NCBI GenBank assembly: GCA_033980235.1
Contig: CM067059.1
Coordinates: 18,548,100 to 18,612,099, forward strand
Source of the DNA: Diadema setosum
Taxonomy: Eukaryota; Echinodermata; Echinoidea; Diadematoida; Diadematidae
Length of the DNA stretch: 64,000 nt
Direction of reading: 5' to 3'
The notes below the pieces were generated by a model that saw only the letters and a program-made list of their open reading frames with translations, was not told where the DNA came from and did not search any database. The position numbers were made by a program, and so were the translations under genes. This document shows, piece after piece, positions 32,785 to 44,120 of the stretch. Each line of letters begins with the position of its first letter. Position 1 is the first letter of the stretch.

Positions 32785-35194
32785 CAGTCAAACTCGGATA
32801 CCTCGACGTCGGATAAGTCGAATATCACTTACCTCGGGGGCAAAATGAAAGTCCCGATTGTTCCTATGGAGTTTCCGTGTATTAAAATTTGCGTAGCTCG
32901 AAAAAGATAACTCGAAGTTCGGTTACCTCGAAGGGAAATCTAATGTCCCGATCTTGATTAACTTATTGTTTTTCCCAGCATGTTGCTCGAATCGAAATTG
33001 CATCATCACTCAGCATCTCCGATTAAGCGCGCGTGGACAGCGAAGACATGTCACAAATGTTTTCACACTCGATTGTAAATATTCTGAGACCAGAACAATC
33101 ACGCGCCCAATTAAGAAATACCCAATACACAGCTGACAAGAAAAATCCCCAACACCTACCAACACACGTACATGGTACAACGTATGCACATAGCACCCGT
33201 GCCAATGGAGTGCTAGCACTACGCGCTGCCCCATCATCTGCTTTTCTTTAACCACTGTGTTCTGATTTTTGATCGAGATACAATGTAGTCATACCGTGCG
33301 CGTAGATTTCTCAACCGTCGGGGCGCACCTGCTTACGTTGACAGTTATATCTTTGCCATTAATCACGCTCTACTGTCAAAACATCAATCTCCTGCGTAGT
33401 GCCTTTTTTTACTATTTTTTTTTTTGCCTTTCACGAAGTTTGTTTCATTTATTCTTCCCCGAGAACGCAAGCACTGAAACCTATTTTTTTTTTTTTTTCC
33501 AGCAATGCGATTATGAAAATCTGGAAGTATAGGCCGATCAAAATAAAGAATAGAATACACAGGGCTCCGCACTAACTTTTATCGGGCCACCAATATCATT
33601 GATTTTTATTTTCTGGTGGTCGAAAGTAAAATCTGGTGACACACACAAAAAAAAAAAATCAGGAAAAACATTAGAAAAAATAAATCGGTCCTACTAAACA
33701 TAGAAAAATTAATATTAAGCATTATTGAAGTGATACAGATGCCCATGTCTAAAACAAATGAATAGAAAATTCAATCATCTTACTCTGTGTTTTAAGATTT
33801 GACAAGACTTAGGCGTAGAGATTATAAAAGTTGATGCCCGGTATATTTAGGAGGTCAAAACTTACGTTTGAAATGAGAAAATGGGAGCATTTGCTGACAT
33901 TTGCTAGCATCCGACATTTGTTTTAGCATTGTAAAAAGCCGAAAGTTACCGTTATTCATTTTTAAATGTAAAAGCAAACAACCGACATTCATTTCAGAAT
34001 CTTACGGAGCTGAATGCTATCCTAATCCATTTCCAAACGTGAAAGCAAACATCCGCTATTTGTTTTAGCATCTAACTGAGCGGATTAATACCATTAATCA
34101 TTTCCAAATGTTAAAGCAACAATCTGTTATTTATTTTTGCATCGTACAGAGCAGAATATTACCGTTATTCATTTCAAACATCCGACATTTATTTCATTAT
34201 CGAACGCAGCCGAATGTTACTGCTGTCCACTTCCGAAAGTGAAATGAATCATCTGACAATTATTTTATCATCGCACGCAGCTGAATGTTACTGTTTTTCA
34301 TTTTTGAACGTCAAGGCAGACACATCGGACATTTTGGACCATCAAACGTATAGCTGAATGTTACTGATATTTAATTCGATATGTTATAGTAAATTGCCAA
34401 TATTTTTTTATCATCGTATGGGGCAGAATGTTACTGCTATTCACTTCCAAACATGCCAAACGTAAAAGCAATCATTCGACATGTATTTTAGCATCTTCCG
34501 GAGCTGTTATTGACATTCACTTTCGAACGTAAAAGCACACATCTGGCATTTATTTTATCATCGTACAGAGTTGAATATTATTGTTATTCATTTCAGAACA
34601 TCATAGCAAACATTCGACATTTATTTTAGCATCTTCCGGAGCTAATATTATCCATATTCATTTCCGAACTCAAAATCAAATATCTGACATTAGTTTAGCA
34701 CCATTCGGGGCCGAGTCTTATCGTTATTCATTTCCAAAAGTATGAGCAAACATCCGACATTTATTTTAATATCATACCGAGCCGAATATTACCGTCATTC
34801 ATTTCCACAATTAAACGCAAACCTCTGACATTTATTTTAGCATCTTACGGAGCGGATTGTTACCGCTGTTCATTTTCAAAAGTAAAGGCAAACATCCGAC
34901 TTTTTTTTTTTTTGGTGGCGCGATCGGGCCAAAAAATCTGTATTTCTGAAATTTTGATTTCATTTCCGATCTTCACTCAATTCATTCATATAAAAATTGA
35001 TTCAATTCCAATTGACAAGCATGCAAACAATCAGTAGGCACTATAACAGACACCATGTTGAACATCGATAAACGTCGAACATCGATAAACATCGGATAAG
35101 TCGAAGAAAATTCGACGTACGCGTACCTCGAAATTCGTGTACGTCGAACCATTTTCTTCAGTCCCGATGAATTCGAGGTATCCGAGGTTGACTG
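32785..35194. mobile_element. TA-flanked element D with CAGTCAAACTCGGATACC ends
   Basis: The inverted ends are CAGTCAAACTCGGATACCTC and GAGGTATCCGAGGTTGACTG, with TA on each side (32,783-32,784 and 35,195-35,196). Subterminal regions repeat the ends (TCGGATAAGTCGAA). No transposase frame. Pogo/Tigger-like by ends and target. It splits family E cleanly. Confidence 0.88.
33895..34900. repeat. ~70-80-bp tandem array inside element D
   Basis: A dozen or more diverged units with CATCCGACATTTATTTTAGC, TTACCGTTATTCATTTCC and a (G)TAAAAGCAAA word. Spacing varies with small indels. Not CRISPR: there is no constant repeat with unique spacers. Confidence 0.75.
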
Positions 35195-35629
35195 TAGTAT
35201 GCTTTGTAGTAAAACAAAACTGAATTGCTACTAAACTGAGAGTAGTTTGATCCACAACATTTGGCAGGATTTGTTTAAAAATTTGCCGTTGCCATGAAAA
35301 CGCATTATGCTATAACGGTCACACATGCCAAATTTGGGGTCAATTGCTCAAAAAAATGAGAGGAGTTTGATCCATAAGTCTTAACGAAAATTTGCCATTG
35401 CCATGGCAACGCATTGTGCGATACTAAAAGAAAATGGTGTCTTGCACATCTACCTTTTAATAGTGGTCACACATGCCAAATTTGGGGCCAATTGCTCAAA
35501 AAATGAGAGAGGATTTCGATCCACAAGATTTTGCAACGGAGAGACCGCCCAACTGACCGACCACCCGGCCTCTGACCTCAGAGTGATTCCTATGTACCCC
35601 CATACACACTATGTGTGGGTGGGGGTATA

Positions 35630-35780
35630 AGAATTGAGATCCTATCCCCGAGGGATGCTACCTGCCAAGCTATGTGAAAATCCATCATCAAGAAGACGAT
35701 GAAAATGTAAAAAGTTTACGTGTAACGCATGCTGGACGATGAGTGATCCTAATAGCTTACTTGAGCCTTTGGCTCAGGTG
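35630..35780 (+). mobile_element. Family B, 3' fragment
   Basis: GAATTGAGATCC, GGGATGCTACCTGCCAAG, and the end hairpin CTTGAGCCTTTGGCTCAGGT match the 3' part of the copy at 60,968-62,015. Family E ends at its left edge, so E probably inserted into it. Confidence 0.75.
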
Positions 35781-36440
35781 GCCCCCCCTTGACGTTCCGT
35801 GCGATGTATCGCTAACGTGAAAAGCTATCGCCGCAACGTTTCATGACTTTTTTCTGTCAAGTCTCCCGCATCTTTTGACACCAAATGTGCGATGCCCGGG
35901 CGCGCGGTTCCGAAGTTTCGCATAAATAGGTACATGCATGTCAGACCAAAAATTGCTCAAAAACGTGAATTCGTGTACAATTTCAATGGAAACGGTGCTT
36001 ACAGTCAAATTTCATAAAAGCATGATTATTTTGAGGTTTTATTGATTAAAATCAACTAATAACATATTTTCTCGTTCGGAACAAAGTTTCATCGAAAAAA
36101 CAATGAAAAACATTAGGTCGAAAAAACAAAGAAATACATAAAAAATTAAAAAAACAATAAAATACTTAAGACTTTTTTTGGATGGCTCAATTTTTTTCTC
36201 TTATATTTGCTTAGGACACTAAAAAGAATATTTACACAAAAAAATGTGCCCATTTTGGGCTTTATTTAGTGATTTATACCAAATTGTCTGATTTCATGCA
36301 TCATTATGCATAAATTAGCATAATTTAGCATAAATGACAATTTTACAAAAATCTAACTTCGTAGTACTTTAGATTACACCATAGGCAACGTGTGTGCCAA
36401 TTTTCGTCGCGATCGCGCGGTCGACGGTCGAGATCTGGCG
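35781..36440. repeat. Unclassified AT-rich repeat with TAGCATAAATTAGC-like words
   Basis: Contains ATTAGCATAATTTAGCATAA and a CGTCGCGATCGCGCGGTCGA end. I recall similar text as an interspersed repeat in marine invertebrates but cannot name it. No coding signal. Confidence 0.45.
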
Positions 36441-36480
36441 GGGGGGGGGGGGGGCCTGGGAGGCCCCCCCCCCCCCCCCC
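36440..36480. repeat. G-run/C-run palindrome
   Basis: About 16 G, then CCTGGGAGG, then about 18 C. Each strand could fold into a very GC-rich hairpin or a G-quadruplex. Similar G/C run pairs lie at 30,799-30,864 and 36,611-36,674. Confidence 0.7.
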
Positions 36481-36621
36481 AGCTCTATGATCTACCTAAA
36501 TAGCCTGGCCTAGTTAGGGTTAAACATGCAAGAAACAGAAATGGACAAGACTGTGAGTTCATTTGCATTGATGCCTGAAACTGTGTTGTTGTTGTTGTTG
36601 GTTTTTTTTTGGGGGGGGGGG

Positions 36622-36814
36622 CGGGCTCGGAAGGTTTTTATTGGCCCGTTACTCCCCCCCCCCCCCCCCCCCCCACCTTCACAAACATTCTGCTGATGAA
36701 CACCCTTTGCTCTGTAGTTAGCTGCATGGTCAGGCAAGCTTATGATCATGTGCTAATTTACCACCCTATTCACAACTGAACCGTCTGGTAACAATCCCCT
36801 TTACCCCTTTACAA
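36622..36814 (+). repeat. Duplicated intron unit, expanded copy, piece 1
   Basis: Matches 30,817-30,990 (TGATGAACACCCTTTGCTCT, GCATGGTCAGGCAAGCT). It ends where the SINE begins. Confidence 0.82.
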
Positions 36815-37190
36815 GGGCGGTGAGTTGGCTCAGTCGGTCTGCGCGTCTGCCTCACGATCCTAGGGGCCCGGGTTCGAACCCGAGTCTGGACTGAGCAATG
36901 TTGTGTGTTAGCATACCGTCCCCTCTAGCAAGAGGCAAAACACTCTGTCCCTCGGATAGGACATAAAGTGGAGGTAACGTGTGTGTGAGAGTAACAACTC
37001 ATGCACGTAAAAGATTCTGCTTCATTCGTTCATCGCAAAGAGCAGGGTGTTTAACCCGGTGAAGCGGTCCCACCTCACATCCAACTGGACCCCATGGAAG
37101 ACCAGCTTAACGTAGCTGAATATGGGCTATCCAGCCATCTTCTCAGGTGGAAGTGAACAAACAAACAAACAAACAAACAAACAAACAAAC
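36815..37190 (+). mobile_element. tRNA-derived SINE with (AAAC)n tail
   Basis: A tRNA-like head has a pol III A box TGGCTCAGTCGG (36,826-36,837) and a B box GGTTCGAACCC (36,871-36,881). An unrelated body of about 280 bp follows, with an (AAAC)n tail at 37,154-37,190. Length about 375 bp is typical of a tRNA SINE. The compact copy of the host unit at about 30,980 lacks it, confirming insertion. Confidence 0.9.
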
Positions 37191-37374
37191 CCCTCCCTCC
37201 ATGTTTGTGTAAATTCATTGAAGCATGAAGGCCATTGTTATCTGCAAAGGTGGGCAGGTGTCCGGAAAGCTAACTGGCTCTTTTCTATCTGGGTAAAATG
37301 GAAGCATATTTTCAAATTAAGTTTTCTCGAGCAGGCGTTGATCATTTTTTATGCATGGGATATCATATGAAAGG
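37191..37374 (+). repeat. Duplicated intron unit, expanded copy, piece 2
   Basis: Matches about 30,990-31,165 (GAAGGCCATTGTTATCTGC, TTTTCAAATTAAG). It ends GAAAGGA at the family A insertion. The compact copy reads GAAAGGAAAAAAGAATGG. Confidence 0.84.
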
Positions 37375-37854
37375 AACTAGAAATGTCGCTACTGCGACTG
37401 GTATGCCTCCGCCATAATGCATGATTCTCCTAACTTGACTTTGACCCATTCATACGTTTATGCATTGAGTAATTTTCAAGGTATGGAGAAAAAGTGCAAT
37501 TTCTGTATTGAATAGTAAATTGTTACCATTTTCATCTGGCCTTTGACCCTAAAATTCATAAGATAATCACTGTCAGGCAGAATATGCATAAATATGTAGT
37601 ATGTTTCAAGATAACTTGAGATACTTCCGAGATATGGAGGAAAAACTTAGTTCAGCACTTTCACTTGATCTTTGACCTTTGAGGCAAAAACAAAAGAAAA
37701 CTAGACTCGGAATTTGTCAACACTGACAAATTAGGTGATCCGATCTATTGGGAAATCAATGATTTGAGTCCTGATCCCAATAGGCATGACCATACAGGTT
37801 TCATCTGTGTTGAGGGGACATTGGCCATGTGATGTTTGGAGTCTCATTTGTGAT

Positions 37855-40800
37855 GCGCTCCGTCGGAATGAGTCAAAAGTCGCAAAAAATGAAATCGTAT
37901 TTATGCCTATATGTGAATTCTACAGACTCTAAGCTTTACACTGATATGTAATACAACTCATTTCGATATCCCTAGAGATCATAAAAACGAATATTAACTA
38001 CGTTTATGATGTCAGTCCATTTTCTAAATAACGGAGAAAATCGCTCTCAAAGTTCAGGCTACGTTCAGCTCACAACCTGTTTCTTTCACGGGACGAAACA
38101 ATACAACAGTCCTGCTTAGCGACGGCGTTTACGCTCCATCGCACGCACTACCGTATAAGGCGATAGCTTGGGTATGTAAGATAATTAACCAATCGCAGGA
38201 CAGGTCTGTCATTAACGATTCTGACCAATACGGCAGCCCGAATGTAAACTTCGGCGCGTTTGTGTCCGTGCCGCTGCCGCCGCATGAATGAGTCGGTACG
38301 CGTTGTGTGTCGGCTGCGTTGTGGTTTGCCGCAAGTTTTTAAACTCACAAACAATAGGAAACAGTTGAAAGAAAAAAAGGCACGCAATGCGTCTTACGAG
38401 AAGCGTCTTTTAGCGAGGGCGTTGATCGCTTCCATTCTCCTCCATCCCATGTTGTTGTCAATGGAAACTAAAGAGGATGCGTTTAGCGAGTACCAATACC
38501 TAAATAGAACCTGAGAACCTATTGTAGGCAGGCACGCAATGCGTCTTACGAGAAGCGTCTTTTAGCGAGGGCGTTCATCGCTTCCATTCTCCTCCGATGT
38601 TGTTGTCAATGGAAACTAAAGAGGATGCGTTTAGCATGCAAGTACCAATACCTAAATAGAACCTGAGAACCTATTGTAGGCGGGGGTTCAAAAGACAGCA
38701 TCGGTAGAAAAAGTCAATGAAGTTAATTAACGATGGTCGTCTTTTGAGATCGTGTTCTTTGTGTGTACTAAAAACCGTCAAATTACGCACATGGTCGTAA
38801 TGTTGCAGAGCATCATTGACTGCCTTCGCGTCTGTTCTGCTGCAGCTGTATACAGCCGTAACATTCTGAATTCCCGCCATATTAGGCACATTTCCTTTAT
38901 AGGCGTTGCGTGCGCAGTAATTATCGCTTATCACGCCTGCCAATGCTGCACATATTATACGTACCAGAAGCAAAGGTTTGTGTAGGCTTGACAGCTTCAC
39001 GTTGGGTTTACAATGATTGTATAATAAAATTCTACTTCTTGTTCACAGTCACTTTTGTAATACCATAGCATAATATAAAAAACCATTAACTTGTAGCTTA
39101 AGCTGATTTTTTTTTTTTTTTTTTTACATCACATTTGCAGTTACAATCTTTCTACATTTGAGAAGTGGAGTACAGATAACAATACTGACAAATATTCGGA
39201 ATTAATACTTGGGCCTTCTTCATTTCGTTTTGTATTCACAAACCTTATTAGAAAAAAAAAATGATTGCTTGATTACTTACGGGTAAAGGAACCACTGGAA
39301 AGGAACAGCATTTAATTTTCTTGTTAACGAACCTAAGCTAATAACGAACCATATTTCATTGTGTGATTAACGAACCTTCAGAATAATCAATTTTATTAAC
39401 CCCCCCGAAAAAAAAAACATTTCAATGTCATGCGTTGTCAATAGTGATAAAAGGCCCGTTTTTATTTCGTAGTGTGTCTCAGTACTCCTGTGCTTATTTT
39501 TAAGGATGTGCCTCTCTTAATGATTGCGATTGATGTTCAACTATTTCTTTCACGCAAGCTTTAACAAGAAGCTAAAATTCAGGCAAGGAGACGAGTTTTC
39601 TTCCCTGAGATACAATCATTAAGACACACATCTATTCCCGAAAGTTGTGTGATTGCTTATGTGCTAAAGAATTGTGTCCATTACATGAATCAGGCACTAT
39701 ACAAAACGGTTGAAATCTACTGAAAGTCGAACTTCGTTTTTTTTTTTTTTTTTTTTTTCATTTCCATTTCAAGCGGGGATAGACGAGAAATTAGTTTGTC
39801 TATACTGGCAGGAGACATTACAGTTTTCCAGTACATGCTCCACATTTAAACAGTCGCCATATTTTCGTGGTCAGAATAAGATAATGGACACATGATATAT
39901 TATACGAATGAAAATAAAATACAACGAACATGCCATATGTACAAACATTATGAACTTCAATGAATTAAACTTACCTGTGATATTCTGCATAAAAAAACAC
40001 GCCGATTAAATAATCTAATAGAATTAATAGAACACACAGCGATCATGCGTGGCAGATCAAATCAAGTTCATTTGGTGAGAAAGCTAAATGAAATTAAAAA
40101 GTTGACTTCTTTTCGTTTCTCCTTCAATTCATGAAAACAGAATTACATTGTATTAAAGAGGATTGTCTCTGTTGCGAACGATCGCCATATAATATAGCAC
40201 TGTTAGTCTTCTGCGCAAATCCGAATCCCTATGCATACTTTAATTTTTGCTTGATAATGTAATAATCCTGCTTATAACTTTATAAAGGACTCGCAAATTA
40301 AAAGTTTCAAACCGTATACTAAAACATTATATTGTACACGGTGTATTTCAAAAAAAAAAAAAATTTGAATGCGTTGTGTGTTAGCTGTTAATAGCATCAA
40401 TCTGCCTTTTATTTTCCGTACGAAAAGCGCACAGAAACGTAACCAAATGCTACCAAATACAGTGAAATGCATTGTACGGCGTGGTACTATCATTAGAAGT
40501 ATATCCGATTCCTTTTTGTTTTATTTGTTTGAAGCAGTCGTCAAACCATGTGTCATTTTCGTATCAATAGCGACATCACTTAGGAATAGGAATGTATGAA
40601 GATAATCGTTACTCATTTATGTTGCGCTACTATTATAGCATTTACATTTGCAGTATTATGTTACTGTATGATTACGATTACGAATGTTGGTTATGAATTC
40701 AAAAGACTGGTTCATTAATCGAACTATAAAGGTAACAGCTGTTTTGAAAGTTGTTCGATACAAGTTCAAAACGCAATCGAAGTCATCGTCATAGGGGCAA

Positions 40801-42957
40801 CTGAAAGCTCTAGAAAACTTGTTTAGGCAAGTAAAGATTGCCGTATGTAATCTTTGTAGAAAGTTTTGACTTAGGCCATCTTTTGAGTATTTTGAGAAAT
40901 TATATAAAGAATTATTTGCTTTGATTATGTCAAGAATAAATTTGAACTATGAGAATAAAAAGGCGCGGTTACCCAAACAATGTCGTAGTTCGATTAGACA
41001 TGATGGGTAAAGTAAATTCATGACTTGACTAATCCTCACTGAATTGATGATCACTTCTGTAAACCATCAGTTATGTCTTGTAGATGATACCTCTGTAATC
41101 GTAGTCAAAATTCTTTTGAGCGATGAGACGAAAACCAACAAAAAAATGCCGCGTATCATCGCTCGAGATTCCAACATTTGGCGTCACCCGACCAACAATA
41201 AGTGACGAATCAAATGGAATATTATGTTGTGGGATAGCAGACTGTGTTACTATTTTTAAATGTTTCGAGCAATTGTTTAAAAATAAAGAGGAAATGAGGC
41301 AAAGTTCAAGAAATTAGAAAAAACACGTAAATGCAGGCGATCATATTTGATAATCAAAGTAAGAGATTACAATCGGCCGTGCGGATGAATATGATTGCCT
41401 TATTTACAAGTCTGATTTCTGTAAACTACATGTATGTTATATTTAAATTTAAGTTCCCTTCCCTCCTTGATAAATGTTCTGTTGGGTTTTCGCTATAGGC
41501 ATTTATTAGGAAACGCTGTAAGAACGACAACAAATGCCTACTATACATCAAAAGATGACCTATACATACATGAAACACAAAAATTCTGTACGTTCTGATA
41601 TAATGCAACTGCTTGTTTGTTTGTTTGTTTGTTTTGAATTACCATGGTCTTTGTCGGGGTAAAGATGAAGAAAAGTAGTAGAGTGTATCACTCTCAAATC
41701 TGGATGATTGCGATAAGTGTGTATTCCCGCCCTTTCTATACAGGTGAACGATTTAAGTTTGGTATGCTATTATAAAAGCCTGCGTGAGTCACGCAGAAGA
41801 ACTGTTTCCGCGATCACTTTTAGCCTTTCATAAAATTCACGTTTTAAGATAGTAACGATATGTAGGAGATAGAGTAAGTTAGCGTCCCTGACTGTGGTTC
41901 TGAACACAAAAGGGGACTGAAAAATTCTTTGACAAATTAGCAGACATAATGCCGATCCTCCAACACTGTTGCTCCATTCCGTCACTGATTCTGCTATCAA
42001 TGGCGAAGAAAGAATACTGGTTGCGTGATTATCCACCCCTTGATAACAGAAAGTTTACCTTTCATTGTTTAAGGCTTCGTTGATGAGGGGTTTACTCGGA
42101 TACAAGGCGTGAACAGTGTCGTCCGAGTTCTTTCATTCGAAATTCCTCAGAATACGCAATTCAATGGGCAATTAACGTTGCTACTTCGCAAAGCTGTTAG
42201 CCAAATTCTTTGCAGACTTGACCTCTCACATGCCAGCTACACACAATACACGACAAACAGTTTCTCATTACAAACATTCTTATTAAAAAAACAAAACAAA
42301 ATGAAGAAGCACACTTTTGAGTAGCGACACAGCTTTCTGTCCCTTTCTCAAATAGGTCCTACTTCTAAAAAATACACAGATGACAAGAGTCAGAATATCA
42401 TCCAAAGGGAACACGAGCTATTTGGGCATTAATAATGTTTGTCTTCCGATTTCTCTCCATGCCGTCACGGCCCAAACCATCAAAAGAAATAGGGCAATAA
42501 GTTTTATTAACCAGGGAAATAATAGTACGCATTACATACATTTGGCGAATTATCACACGAATTGTCGACTTTATAAAAACGAGAATAATTGACAACTTAG
42601 GCCCTACTACAGTGTATATCTCCAGAGATGAACTTTAAACAGCAAATCACATACCAGGGAACGAAAGTAATGATTATTTGAATGAATTCATTAATGAGGC
42701 TAATTAACAACCATTGTAAAAGTACACACACGCATAAAGAGGTTTCAAGTTCGATATGTGATCATTGTATTAGCTCATAGATAAAGTATCATAAATTTTG
42801 CGTGATCGTTCGTTGGAATTAATTTTTTTTTTCAGCGCGATTTGTGCGTCACATCAATCACCACTTCATGAAATGGAGTGCATGTATCAAACAAAACTCG
42901 CTGGTCATGCAATCGATGGCCTCCCCGTGCGACTTATGACTCATTTTGTCGGAGCGC
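37855..42957. mobile_element. 5.1-kb TIR element J, no recognised transposase
   Basis: Left end GCGCTCCGTCGGAATGAGTC and right end TGACTCATTTTGTCGGAGCG are inverted repeats with a few mismatches; inward of both lies AAGTCGCA or its complement. The AT-rich interior has only short frames and I recognise no protein. The target duplication is unclear. Confidence 0.68.
38378..38684 (+). repeat. ~152-bp tandem duplication
   Basis: Two near-identical units from GGCACGCAATGCGTCTTACG to ACCTGAGAACCTATTGTAGG. The second has a small deletion (CCATCCCATG to CCGATG) and an insertion (GCATGCAAG). Confidence 0.85.
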
Positions 42958-43004
42958 CACACATTTAGAAAAGGGAGTCAGACCTGCCATCTTTGGTACC
43001 GAAT

Positions 43005-44120
43005 TCCGTATGCACTAATGAAAATACAGAACCTTTGACCCCATTTTGCACACCAAAGATGGCATCTGAGCAAAAAGTGGTTATTTTGTGAAATGATTCT
43101 TGTAACATGGTCTTTGCGTGTGCAAAATATGGGAAAGATAGGACAAGTATTCACCAAGATACAGGATAAAACATTTATGACCTTTGACCCTAATTTACAT
43201 ACCCAAGATGGTGTCCGATCAAGTAGTTGTTATTTTATGAAATAATGTACGTGACATGAACTAAACATGTGCAAAATATGGGGTGATAGAGGCTGTTTTT
43301 CTTGAGTTATTGCAAAGAAAGTTGCAAAAAGAAAGAAATATCTCAATACATCGAAGATAAGCTTTAATTTCAACCAAGTTTTTTAGCATGATCCCGACAT
43401 CGTATGAAAAAAACAAAAAGGCACACCGACGATAGCGCAAAGTCTCAGCTACAACATATTAAAATCTGGGAGAAATTCACAGAAGGGTAAGTGAGCTAGT
43501 GCTCGATAAAGACAATCATGTCAACTTTCACATCTAGAAAAATTCCCTCCCATAGAGATAACACATCATAACGAAGATACAGAAAAAAGTACATATGACC
43601 TTTGACCCCACTTTGCACAGACAAGAGGGCATCTGAGCAAAAAGTGGTTATTTTGTGAAATGATTCTTGTAACATGGTCTTTGCGTGTGCAAAATATGGG
43701 AAAGATAGGACATGTATTTACTAAGATACAGGATGAAATATTCATGACCTTTGACCCTAATTTACATACCCAAGATGGTGTCCGATCAAGTAGTTATTTT
43801 ATGAAATAATGTACGTAACATGAACTAAACATGTGCAAAATATGGGGGTGATAGGTGCTGTCTTTCTTGAGTTATTGCAAAGAAAGTTGCAGAAAGAAAG
43901 AAATATCTCAATACATCGAAGATAAGCTTTAATTTCAACCAAATTTTTTGACGTGATGCCGACGTCGTATGAAAAAACGAAGGGCACATTAATGATAGCC
44001 CAAAGTCTCAGCTACAACATATTAAAATTTGGGAGAAATTCATCGAAGCATAAGTGAGCTAGTGCTCGAGAAAGATAGTCATGTCAATTTTCATTTCAAG
44101 AAAAACTGCACTCCCATAGA
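43005..44120 (+). repeat. Two ~560-bp units in family H
   Basis: Both contain AGATGGCATCTGAGC-like text, TGGTCTTTGCGTGTGCAAAA, TTTATGACCTTTGACCCTAA-like text and AAGATGGTGTCCGATCAAG. They begin near 43,020 and 43,595. Confidence 0.78.

Larger units (their letters stand above)
31587..35629 (+). mobile_element. Family E hairpin-capped element with ~158-bp tandem repeats
   Basis: It starts ATACCCCCACC and ends in the hairpin TACCCCCATACACA/TGTGTGGGTGGGGGTA (35,595-35,627). At least six ~158-bp units fill 31,620-32,780, each with GTTACCATGGCAATGCA and a TGTGCCAAATTTCAAGCC-like word. Two more follow the inserted element at 35,197-35,520. Inside the 3' end, CCACAAGATTTTGCAACGG and a GACCGCCC..GACCGACC tract echo families A and G. 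Confidence 0.82.

Noticed and set aside
36815..36887. tRNA gene with good A and B boxes
   Set aside because: No proper acceptor stem closure, followed by a SINE body and (AAAC)n tail, and absent from the paralogous empty site.
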